NCBI RefSeq assembly: GCF_900105255.1 | Contig: NZ_LT629763.1 | Span: 1,364,001 to 1,428,000 of the forward strand | Direction: 5' to 3' | DNA length: 64,000 nucleotides | Source: Halopseudomonas sabulinigri | GTDB lineage: Bacteria > Pseudomonadota > Gammaproteobacteria > Pseudomonadales > Pseudomonadaceae | Part shown: positions 43,992 to 51,398 of the stretch, piece by piece | How positions within the stretch are numbered: the stretch's first letter is position 1 | Layout: each line of letters opens with the position of its first letter | The notes under the pieces: model-generated | What the model saw: only the letters and a program-made list of their open reading frames with translations | Database searches by the model: none | What the model was told of the DNA's origin: nothing | Translations under genes and position numbers: made by a program

Positions 43992-44744
43992 ATGTCACAA
44001 GCAGCGCTCGCCCTCGAAGATTCCAACAGCCGCCAGCTGGCGGTAGAACTTGTTACCGACGCCCGCCACATCAGAGCCGCACAGGCTTTGCGCTATCAGG
44101 TGTTTGCCGAAGAGTGCGGTGCCCGGCTGCACACCAGCGAGACTGGGCTGGATCAAGACCACTACGACCTGCACTGCGAACATCTGATCGTGCGCGACCT
44201 GAGCACCAACCGCGTGGTGGCCACCACGCGCATTCTGGATAGCCGACGCGCACCCGCCGCCGGTGGCTTTTACAGCGAAAGCGAATTTCAACTGGTGGGC
44301 CTGACAGACCTGCGTGGCGACATCATGGAGATTGGCCGCACCTGCGTGCACGCCGACTACCGCAATGGCGCGACCATTTCGGTGCTCTGGTCCGGACTGG
44401 CACAACTGATGAACGAGCGCCGCTACAACTACCTGATGGGCTGCGCCAGCATCGACATGCACGACGGTGGCCTGCAGGCCCACGCCATCATGCAGCGCTT
44501 GCGCGGCCGCTACCTGAGCCGTGAGTACCTCAATGCCATTCCGCGTCTGCCGATTCCCGAGCGCGACCTGCCGGCCAACCTGACGGCGCAACTGCCACCA
44601 CTGCTCAAGGCCTACATGCGCCTGGGCGCCAAGGTCTGCGGTGAGCCGTGCTGGGACCCGGAGTTCAACTGCGCCGATGTGTTCATTCTGCTGCGCCGCG
44701 AACAACTCTGTCCGCGCTACGCCCGTCACTTCAAGGCGAGCTGA
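43992..44744 (+). CDS. olsB: L-ornithine N(alpha)-acyltransferase OlsB
   Basis: This 250-residue GNAT-fold enzyme transfers a 3-hydroxyacyl chain from ACP to ornithine, forming lyso-ornithine lipid. Family blocks are [49 protein letters not shown] and [19 protein letters not shown] lies six bases before the ATG at 43992; the ATG at 43980 has no such site. It is followed two bases later by olsA. Ornithine lipids replace phospholipids in phosphate starvation in P. aeruginosa, but I found no clear Pho box in the 182-base upstream region. Confidence 0.95.
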   Translation: MSQAALALEDSNSRQLAVELVTDARHIRAAQALRYQVFAEECGARLHTSETGLDQDHYDLHCEHLIVRDLSTNRVVATTRILDSRRAPAAGGFYSESEFQLVGLTDLRGDIMEIGRTCVHADYRNGATISVLWSGLAQLMNERRYNYLMGCASIDMHDGGLQAHAIMQRLRGRYLSREYLNAIPRLPIPERDLPANLTAQLPPLLKAYMRLGAKVCGEPCWDPEFNCADVFILLRREQLCPRYARHFKAS

Positions 44745-44746
44745 GG

Positions 44747-45532
44747 ATGACGCTGAACAAGGCGGTGCGTCTGGTGGCGGTGGTGGGCTGGATTGCCTGT
44801 GGCCTGCTGTTGGCCACCTGGGTTGCCCTACTGCAACCCTTCAAGCCAGCCTTTCTGGATGGGCAACGGCAACGTCTGACCCGCTGGTGGATGCGCAACT
44901 TGATCCGCCTGCTACCGCTGCGCCTGCATGTGCACGGCGCGCCGGTCAACGACACCGCGCTGTGGGTCAGCAACCATGTGTCCTGGTTGGATATTGTGGT
45001 GCTGGGTGCGCAGGCGCCGGTGCACTTTCTTTCCAAGGCCGAGGTGCGCCAGTGGCCGGTTATCGGCTGGCTGGCCGCTGCCGCCGGCACCTGCTTCATT
45101 CAGCGCGGCAAATCCGTCAGCCAGTGCTTGCAGCAGTTGACCGAGGTTTTACAGCAGGGGCGCAGTCTGGTGATCTTTGCCGAAGGCACCACCACCGCCG
45201 GTGACCGCGTGCGTACCTTTCACGGTCGCCTGTTGGGCAGTGCGATAGACGCCGCGGTACCGGTACAGCCGGTCGCGGTCGCCTATCGATTGAATGGCGC
45301 CGTCGATCAGGTTGCGCCCTTCATCAACGACGACGAGTTTTCGCAGCACCTGCTGCGCCTGCTCGACGCACACACCATCGATGTGCATCTGCACTTCCTG
45401 CCCCCACTGGACAGCCATGACGGCAACCGCAACCAGTTAGCACGCGAAGCCCAGTCAGCGGTGAGTCAGGCGCTGGACCTGCCTGACGGCACGATCAAAT
45501 CGACGCCACCCACGCTCAGCAACGCCGCCTGA
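44747..45532 (+). CDS. olsA: Lyso-ornithine lipid O-acyltransferase OlsA (PlsC family)
   Basis: The 261-residue acyltransferase has an N-terminal TM (about 7-29) and the HX4D motif in SNHVSWLDIV, with FAEGTTTAGDRVRTF as the second PlsC motif. It completes ornithine-lipid synthesis and may also act on lysophosphatidate. It begins two bases after olsB with GAGG at the junction, so the two form an operon. Its 3' end overlaps the ACP phosphodiesterase gene on the other strand by 67 bases (45466-45532). Confidence 0.95.
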   Translation: MTLNKAVRLVAVVGWIACGLLLATWVALLQPFKPAFLDGQRQRLTRWWMRNLIRLLPLRLHVHGAPVNDTALWVSNHVSWLDIVVLGAQAPVHFLSKAEVRQWPVIGWLAAAAGTCFIQRGKSVSQCLQQLTEVLQQGRSLVIFAEGTTTAGDRVRTFHGRLLGSAIDAAVPVQPVAVAYRLNGAVDQVAPFINDDEFSQHLLRLLDAHTIDVHLHFLPPLDSHDGNRNQLAREAQSAVSQALDLPDGTIKSTPPTLSNAA

Positions 45533-46101
45533 TCGGCGGCGTACGCCTGAACCTCGGGCATGAAGCGCAAAAAGTCATCCTCAAACGCCGCGTAATCTGC
45601 CTCCAGCTCAGCCACCGCACCAGGCAGCGGGTTATCCCGGCGCAAGCGGCGCGCCATGTTGTCGAGCGCGCGATGCAGATGAGGTAGCTGTGCGTAGCTG
45701 CTCAGCCAGTCGTGCTCGCTCATGTGCGCAATCACCGGTCGAGCATTCGCCGGAATCAGCTCAGGCTGATTCAACACATCCCGATAGGCCTGTTGTGCGA
45801 ACACCGCCAGCGGCTGATCAGAAAACCGCTGCCAATGATGGGCCAGCAGGTGGTCGTAGAACATGTCCACCATGATGCCGGCAAACCGTCGGCGCTCAGC
45901 ACTCACCCGCGCCTTGCTCTGCAACACCAGCGGATGGCTGTCGGTGAACACATCGATCCGGCGGTGTAGCCAGATGCCACCGCGCACCTCCTCCGGCAGA
46001 GCAATCTGTTGCACCGGGCCTTTGACGAAATCTCCCAGCAGACTGCCCAGCGCCTGCTGCGGCGTTTGCGAGCCCATCAACAGGTGGGCCAGAAAATTCA
46101 T
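45466..46101 (-). CDS. acpH: Acyl carrier protein phosphodiesterase
   Basis: The 211-residue protein removes the phosphopantetheine arm from ACP. Signatures are MNFLAHLLMGSQTPQQALGS, LLGDFVKGP, IWLHRRIDVFTDSHP and MVDMFYDHLLAHHW with the metal-binding His and Asp residues. TGATG links it to the preceding coiled-coil gene. Its 3' end lies antisense inside olsA. ACP is also the acyl donor for OlsB, so the proximity may be functional or accidental. Confidence 0.92.
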   Translation of the reverse strand: MNFLAHLLMGSQTPQQALGSLLGDFVKGPVQQIALPEEVRGGIWLHRRIDVFTDSHPLVLQSKARVSAERRRFAGIMVDMFYDHLLAHHWQRFSDQPLAVFAQQAYRDVLNQPELIPANARPVIAHMSEHDWLSSYAQLPHLHRALDNMARRLRRDNPLPGAVAELEADYAAFEDDFLRFMPEVQAYAADQAALLSVGGVDLIVPSGRSSA

Positions 46102-46988
46102 CAGTTGCCCTGCACCTGCGCGTGCAGCGCGGCAAGCTGACTCTGAAGCGTACTGATGCTGCGGTTGGTCTGCAGGCGGAAGCTGTCGATGGCGTCCAGC
46201 GCCTGATCGGTTTGCGCTGCGCGCTGATCCAGCTCGGTGCGCATGATCAACAGGCTCTGCTCTATGTCAGCAGTGCCCTTGCCCTGCAGCGCCTGCACTG
46301 CCTGCTGCTGACGCGCCAGCTGCGCGGCTTGCTCGCTCAACTGCTGCTGCAACGCGTCCAGGCTGCCCAACTGTGCCTGCAAATCGCTGAGGGCGGTGTT
46401 GGCCGTAGTCAGCTGCTCGGTCAGGTTGTCGAGCCGCTGATCCTGCTGCTTCAACGCTTGCTCCGCTGCCGCTGCGCTGGCGCTGAGCGCGGCCAGCTCG
46501 GTCTGTTGCGTCGCCAACCGCTTGGCCAGATCAGAGCTGCCCGCATTCGCCGTGCTCAGGCGGCCATCGTGCTCACCCAGGGTCTGGCCCAGCGCCGCAA
46601 TCTGGCTCTCCAGCTTTGCCACCCGGGCATTACGTGCCTGCTCGGCGGCACTGAGTGATGACTCGTTGGCGCTGACCTTGCCGGTGATGTCCTGGATACG
46701 CCCGGAGGCTTCTTCGCTGATTCTCGCGAAGCTGGTCTGGGTAGCGACCAGTTGCTGTTTGAGCAGGGTCTGTTGCTGGTAAGTCCAGTAACCCAGCGCG
46801 ACCAATGCGAGTGACAGCGCCGCGCAGAGTGCCCACAGGGGCCCGTTGCCGCGCGCAGGCAGCGCCGTGGGCGGCTCGGCGCGCAGACCACTGGCTGGCG
46901 CCCGGCGCGCGGCAGCGGCCGGCTCAAAGCCATCGTCACGGCTCGCATGCAAGCTGGGCAAGTCGTCGCTCCTGTCCTGATCCTTCAT
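46101..46988 (-). CDS. Single-pass inner-membrane coiled-coil protein
   Basis: The 295-residue protein has a 45-residue cytoplasmic N-terminus, one TM at about 50-68 (LWALCAALSLALVALGYWTY) and a long coiled coil rich in Ala, Gln and Leu to the end. Proteins of this kind in pseudomonads are labelled hypothetical or wrongly ATPase; no Walker motif is present. GGGGGAT precedes the ATG at 46988. The stop overlaps the acpH start. It may be a periplasmic spacer or scaffold, but this is not known. Confidence 0.82.
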   Translation of the reverse strand: MKDQDRSDDLPSLHASRDDGFEPAAAARRAPASGLRAEPPTALPARGNGPLWALCAALSLALVALGYWTYQQQTLLKQQLVATQTSFARISEEASGRIQDITGKVSANESSLSAAEQARNARVAKLESQIAALGQTLGEHDGRLSTANAGSSDLAKRLATQQTELAALSASAAAAEQALKQQDQRLDNLTEQLTTANTALSDLQAQLGSLDALQQQLSEQAAQLARQQQAVQALQGKGTADIEQSLLIMRTELDQRAAQTDQALDAIDSFRLQTNRSISTLQSQLAALHAQVQGN

Positions 46989-47210
46989 ACATCCCCCACT
47001 TATCAATTTCTGCCGAAAGCCCGCGCCAGAGCGGTGCAGGCTCGCACCAAGGCATAGCATACAAGCGCCATATGCCAGCGCTGAAGCGCCCTGACCCCGC
47101 CCCGAGCTGCCGATATCCGGTAAATCTGCGTATTGGTACACATTCTGCTTGCAGATTGTTGCCTTGGCTACCGCACCTTGCGCGGCCATTGATACTTCGG
47201 GGGTAAAAGC

Positions 47211-47567
47211 ATGATTGCAGAAGCGCAGTTCAACCGAGCGACCCTTGACTGCATGACCAGCCTGCGGCGCCATATCAAGCGCTCACTAGGGGTAACCGTG
47301 CGTCTGGGTGATCCGGACGCCGTGGAAAGCATGATCGGGCTAAGCAAGGACTGCCCCTTCGCCGACATCCGCGAGTTGGGCAGCCGTCTGGCCGAGATGG
47401 TCGCGCCGCCAGCGCCCGTAGCGGAAGACAGCATGGTCGCCCAGGGGGCCATCGCCGCACGGCAATATCAGGCCCCTGCCCAACGCGGTTCCAGTACAGC
47501 GGCTGAGCCGGCGCCCGCAGCGTCCAGCGGCAGCGTGCGCATCTACCGTGGCCAGGTCATTCGCTGA
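47211..47567 (+). CDS. Small conserved-looking protein of unknown function
   Basis: The 118-residue protein has an N-terminal part (1-65) predicted helical (FNRATLDCMTSLRRHIKR, DAVESMIGLSKDC). The tail is Ala/Pro/Ser-rich and disordered, ending SSGSVRIYRGQVIR. There is no signal peptide or TM. The ribosome-binding site GGGGGT seven bases before ATG and normal codon use support it as real. It faces away from the coiled-coil gene. I do not recognise it. Confidence 0.7.
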   Translation: MIAEAQFNRATLDCMTSLRRHIKRSLGVTVRLGDPDAVESMIGLSKDCPFADIRELGSRLAEMVAPPAPVAEDSMVAQGAIAARQYQAPAQRGSSTAAEPAPAASSGSVRIYRGQVIR

Positions 47568-47691
47568 CCGCTGATCGATAGCGCGCCGGTTCACACAACG
47601 GCGCTTTTGCGCCCACCAGCGCACTCAACCCGCTGGCGCATCCTCCGCGCAGACATTACCCTGAACCTTCCCGGGATCGAGGAGTGACGGA

Positions 47692-48744
47692 ATGGCTGAA
47701 TGGATGATTTACGGTGCTAATGGATACGCAGGTTCGCTGCTGGCAAGGGAGGCTGTGGCCCGTGGGCTGACGCCGGTACTGGCAGGGCGCAACCAGAAAG
47801 CGGTTGCCGATCTTGCCGCCGAACTCAAGCTGCAGGCACGTCACTTTCGTCTCGATGATGCCAACGCCACACGCCAGGGCGTCGAAGGCATGAGCATCGT
47901 CGTGCACTGCGCCGGACCCTTCTCGGCAACCAGTCAGCCGATGATCGACGCCTGCCTGCAAAATCAGTGTCATTACCTCGACATTACCGGCGAGATTGAT
48001 GTGTTTGTCGCCGCCCAAAGTCGTCACAACGAAGCCACCGAAGCCAATATTGTCATTTGCCCCGGCGTCGGCTTTGACGTGATCCCTACCGATTGCATCG
48101 CCGCTCGACTGAAAGAGGCGATGCCCGACGCAGACCGGCTGGCACTCGGTTTTGACTCACGCAGCAGCTTCTCTCCCGGCACCGCGAGAACCTCGGTGGA
48201 GGGTCTGAAGTACGGTGGACGCATTCGCAAGGACGATAAGATCAAAACCGTGCCGCTGGCCTACCAAAGCCGCGACATCGACTTTGGCAACGGCACCAAG
48301 CACGCCGTGACCATTCCCTGGGGCGATATCGCCACGGCCTGGTTCTCGACCGGCATTGACGACATTGAAGTCTTCATTCCCATGGCGCCCAGCGCCGCCA
48401 CGCGCCTGCGACGGCTGGATCGCCTGCGACCGCTGCTCGGGCTGCCGCCGGTACAGGCGCTGCTCAAGCATCTCGTCGGTCGCCGGATTCTCGGGCCAGA
48501 CAGCAGCCAACGGGAAAAAGCGCGCACCTACGTTTGGGGCGAGGCACAGAACCGCGCCGGCAAGAAGATTACCGCCCGCATTCAGACCGCCAACGGTTAC
48601 GACGTGACAACCGAAGGCGCCCTGTTCGCCGTCGAGTTTCTGCGTCAGAACGAACCCGCACCGGGCTACTACACCCCTTCGCGCCTGCTTGGCTCGGACT
48701 GTATCGAGAAGCTGCCCGGCTCCGGCGAAATGCACCTGGAATAA
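47692..48744 (+). CDS. Saccharopine dehydrogenase-like NAD(P)-binding protein (trans-acting enoyl reductase type)
   Basis: The 350-residue protein starts with a Rossmann motif WMIYGANGYAGSLLAREAV. It continues RGLTPVLAGRNQKAVADLA, TVVHCAGPFS-type and DITGEIDVF segments, CPGVGFDVIPTDCIAARL and FDSRSSFSPGTARTSVEG. These are found in the bacterial saccharopine-dehydrogenase-like family that includes enoyl reductases and epoxide-related proteins. The substrate is unknown. GAGGAG precedes the ATG. Its stop directly abuts the argP stop with no gap and no terminator. Confidence 0.9.
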   Translation: MAEWMIYGANGYAGSLLAREAVARGLTPVLAGRNQKAVADLAAELKLQARHFRLDDANATRQGVEGMSIVVHCAGPFSATSQPMIDACLQNQCHYLDITGEIDVFVAAQSRHNEATEANIVICPGVGFDVIPTDCIAARLKEAMPDADRLALGFDSRSSFSPGTARTSVEGLKYGGRIRKDDKIKTVPLAYQSRDIDFGNGTKHAVTIPWGDIATAWFSTGIDDIEVFIPMAPSAATRLRRLDRLRPLLGLPPVQALLKHLVGRRILGPDSSQREKARTYVWGEAQNRAGKKITARIQTANGYDVTTEGALFAVEFLRQNEPAPGYYTPSRLLGSDCIEKLPGSGEMHLE

Positions 48745-49629
48745 TCAGGCCAGCAGCCTTGGCACCCGCGCCGCCAGCTCGCGGGTCAAGCCTTCGAGCA
48801 GTTGCCCGCCATTGCGCCAGTAATGCCAGTACAGCGCGACTTGCTGCGCCTGCCCGGGTACCAGCTCACACAACACGCCACTGCGCAGCTCGGTGGCGAC
48901 TTGCAGCGCTGGCACCATGCCCCAACCAACGCCCGCCGTGAGCAAACGGACAAAACCCTCGGAAGACGGACAGAGGTGATATTCGAATTCACCCGTCACA
49001 CCCAATTGACGTAAAAAACGGTGCTGCAGTTGATCGTCAGGGCCAAATACAATGGCCGGAACCTGCGGCAACTGCGCCATGCTCACACCATCCGGGAAAT
49101 GCCGCGCAATAAATTCGCGGTTGGCCACCGCCAGATAAGGCATATGGCCCAGCAGCAGGCTGCGCGCCCCCGCGACCGGCTGCTCGGTGGCACAGACACA
49201 GGCCGCCACCTCGCCGTTGCGCATCCGCCGCAGGCCTACATCCTGATCTTCCACCTGCATATCCAGCAGCACCTGCTCGGCGCTGCACCAGCCACTGATC
49301 GCCTGCGCCCACCAGGTCGCCAGGCTGTCTGCATTCAGCGCGACGCGCAAACGCGACATGCCGCTACGGCTATCCATCGCCGGCAGGTCGGTGCGCAGAT
49401 CGCGCTCCAACAACCGCACCTGCTGCACATGGTTGAGCAGCCGCTGCCCGGCTGCGGTTGCCTGCGGCGGCGACATTCTGACCAGCACCGGCGTTCCCAG
49501 ACGCGACTCCAACAGCTTTATTCGCTGCGACACCGCCGATTGGGACAGCCCCAGGCTTGCGGCACCGCGCTCAAACCCGCCGTGCTCTATCACCGCATTC
49601 AGCGCGGCCAGCAACTTGTAATCCAGCAT
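48745..49629 (-). CDS. argP: LysR-type regulator ArgP (IciA/LysG)
   Basis: The 294-residue regulator has an N-terminal winged HTH (LLAALNAVIEHGGFERGAASLGLSQSAVSQRIKLLESRLG) and an effector domain with DLPAMDS, LNADSLATWW and EDQDVGLRRMRNGEV typical of ArgP. It senses lysine and arginine and activates the exporter gene argO. It is divergent from that gene here, over a T-rich 97-base region that should hold the operator. The same pair precedes sodB and bifA in P. aeruginosa. Confidence 0.95.
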   Translation of the reverse strand: MLDYKLLAALNAVIEHGGFERGAASLGLSQSAVSQRIKLLESRLGTPVLVRMSPPQATAAGQRLLNHVQQVRLLERDLRTDLPAMDSRSGMSRLRVALNADSLATWWAQAISGWCSAEQVLLDMQVEDQDVGLRRMRNGEVAACVCATEQPVAGARSLLLGHMPYLAVANREFIARHFPDGVSMAQLPQVPAIVFGPDDQLQHRFLRQLGVTGEFEYHLCPSSEGFVRLLTAGVGWGMVPALQVATELRSGVLCELVPGQAQQVALYWHYWRNGGQLLEGLTRELAARVPRLLA

Positions 49630-49726
49630 GATTAATTTCTCTTATATCTCATCAGTATTATTCTCTTTTTTAATAAACCTGGCCACGCCAGAATGCGCCC
49701 ACTTACCTGGCCACAAGGCGCGCGCC

Positions 49727-50347
49727 ATGTCCACTCTGCTGCACAGTTACACTAACGGTCTGTTTATCGCCGCCGGATTGATCATGGCCATAGGCGCGCA
49801 AAACGCGTTCGTGCTGGCGCAGGGTCTGCGCCGTGAATATCACCTCAGCGCCGCGCTGATTTGCATGAGTTGCGACGCCGTGTTGATCCTGGCCGGAACA
49901 TTCGGCCTGGCAGCGCTGTTGCAAAGTCATCCGCTGGCAATGGAAATCACCCGCTGGGCGGGTGTGGCGTTTCTCTCGCTTTACGCCATGCAGGCGCTGC
50001 GCCGGGCGCTGTCACCCCATGTAATGAATGCGGGCAAGCAGCCACGCCGCTCGCGCCGGGCGGTGCTGCTCAGCACCCTGGCGGTGACCTTGCTCAATCC
50101 CCACGTCTACCTCGACACCATGGTGCTGATCGGGTCGGTTGGCGCGCAGAATCCGTTGCCGCTGGTTTTCGCCCTGGGCGCAGTCAGCGCCTCGGTACTC
50201 TGGTTCAGCCTTCTGGCACTGGGTTCAGCCAGGTTGGCCCCACTGCTGAGCCGCCCCGTGACCTGGCGCTGCATCGATCTGGCAGTTGCCGCGATGATGC
50301 TGGCAGTAGCCTGGTCCCTCGCCAGACCGGCGTTGCAGACACTCTGA
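49727..50347 (+). CDS. argO: LysE/ArgO-family basic amino acid exporter
   Basis: The 206-residue membrane protein has six TM segments and the LysE signature GLIMAIGAQNAFVLAQGLRR near the N-terminus. ISCDAVLILAG-like and LTLLNPHVYLDTMVLIG segments follow. It exports arginine, canavanine or lysine and relieves excess. AAGG precedes the ATG at 49727; the longer frame adds 33 residues without match. It is divergent from its likely activator gene argP. Confidence 0.95.
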   Translation: MSTLLHSYTNGLFIAAGLIMAIGAQNAFVLAQGLRREYHLSAALICMSCDAVLILAGTFGLAALLQSHPLAMEITRWAGVAFLSLYAMQALRRALSPHVMNAGKQPRRSRRAVLLSTLAVTLLNPHVYLDTMVLIGSVGAQNPLPLVFALGAVSASVLWFSLLALGSARLAPLLSRPVTWRCIDLAVAAMMLAVAWSLARPALQTL

Positions 50348-50598
50348 ATCGCTATAACCCTATACTTGGTGCGTGGATAGGCCCGCTTTCAGGTGCTATC
50401 ATCGAGACTTCCCGATCGCAAGACGGGCAGCGCCCCAAGGAGCCAGTATCAGCTCCGGCAAAAGAGGCGTAACAGATTGTCTACTCTGCCGGCGTGGCAG
50501 CCGTGGCCAACTTGATCGAACTGTAGAGCGGTAAAGCCGGTCGTACAGTAAGCAGTATTCCGTTTCTGGACCCTGATACCTGATGATGGAGATAAATC
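50348..50598 (+). other. Untranslated region upstream of sodB with several small hairpins
   Basis: There is no gene in these 251 bases. CCCG-N9-CGGG (near 50413-50429), GGAGC-N8-GCTCC (near 50440-50457) and other GC-rich stems lie close together. The start-proximal part has GATGGAG as the sodB ribosome-binding site. I could not match it to a known riboswitch. Confidence 0.35.
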
Positions 50599-51180
50599 AT
50601 GGCTTTTGAATTACCAGCACTCCCCTACGAGAAGAATGCACTGGAACCGCACATCTCTGCGGAAACTCTGGAATACCACTACGGCAAGCACCACAACACC
50701 TACGTTGTTAACCTGAACAACATGGTTCCGGGCACCGAGTACGAAGGTAAAAGCCTGGAAGAGATCATCAAGACATCCAGCGGCGGCGTATTCAACAACG
50801 CAGCGCAAATCTGGAACCACACCTTCTACTGGAACTGCCTGAGCCCGAACGGCGGTGGCGAACCTACTGGCGAGCTGGCCGAAGCCATCAACAAGGCATT
50901 CGGTTCCTTCGCTGCCTTCAAAGAAGAGTTCAGCAAAACCTCCATCGGCACCTTCGGCTCTGGTTGGGGCTGGCTGGTCAAGAAGGCTGACGGCTCTCTG
51001 GCCCTGGCAAGCACCATCGGCGCCGGCAACCCGATCACCTCAGGTGACACTCCGCTGCTGACCTGCGATGTTTGGGAACACGCCTATTACATCGATTACC
51101 GCAATGCTCGTCCCAAGTACGTCGAAGCATTCTGGAACCTGGTCAACTGGGACTTCGTAGCGAAGAACTTCGCTGCCTGA
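50599..51180 (+). CDS. sodB: Iron superoxide dismutase
   Basis: The 193-residue Fe-SOD dismutates cytoplasmic superoxide. Metal ligands are in [22 protein letters not shown] and [13 protein letters not shown]. The residues near the metal ([21 protein letters not shown]) favour the Fe type. Length is standard. Codon bias indicates high expression. It sits between argO and bifA as in P. aeruginosa and is followed by a strong stem-loop. Confidence 0.98.
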   Translation: MAFELPALPYEKNALEPHISAETLEYHYGKHHNTYVVNLNNMVPGTEYEGKSLEEIIKTSSGGVFNNAAQIWNHTFYWNCLSPNGGGEPTGELAEAINKAFGSFAAFKEEFSKTSIGTFGSGWGWLVKKADGSLALASTIGAGNPITSGDTPLLTCDVWEHAYYIDYRNARPKYVEAFWNLVNWDFVAKNFAA

Positions 51181-51201
51181 TCGCAGTTACTGCAGTTCAA
51201 C

Positions 51202-51225
51202 AACACCCCGCTCCGGCGGGGTGTT
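51202..51225 (+). terminator. sodB terminator
   Basis: AACACCCCGC (51202-51211) pairs with GCGGGGTGTT (51216-51225) around TCCG, a stable tetraloop. The tail GTGCGTTCT is only moderately U-rich. Confidence 0.75.
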
Positions 51226-51243
51226 GTGCGTTCTGGGTCGGCA

Positions 51244-51286
51244 AAAGTGATTTCACTTTGACGTCACACTGCAGTTTGTCGATACT
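51244..51286 (+). promoter_or_regulatory. bifA promoter with overlapping palindrome
   Basis: TTGACG (51258-51263) and GATACT (51281-51286) are 17 bases apart, a good sigma70 promoter. The palindrome AAAGTGA-TT-TCACTTT (51244-51259) ends on the -35 element and may bind a regulator. The leader to the start codon would be about 105 bases. Confidence 0.6.
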
Positions 51287-51398
51287 CGACTTAACACTGC
51301 ACAAACGAATAACAATGATTGCAGGAGTTGCGCAGGCCAATCAGATACTTGCATGATGGCCCTGAAGCTCAACTCACCACGACAGGAATAAAAAGATC

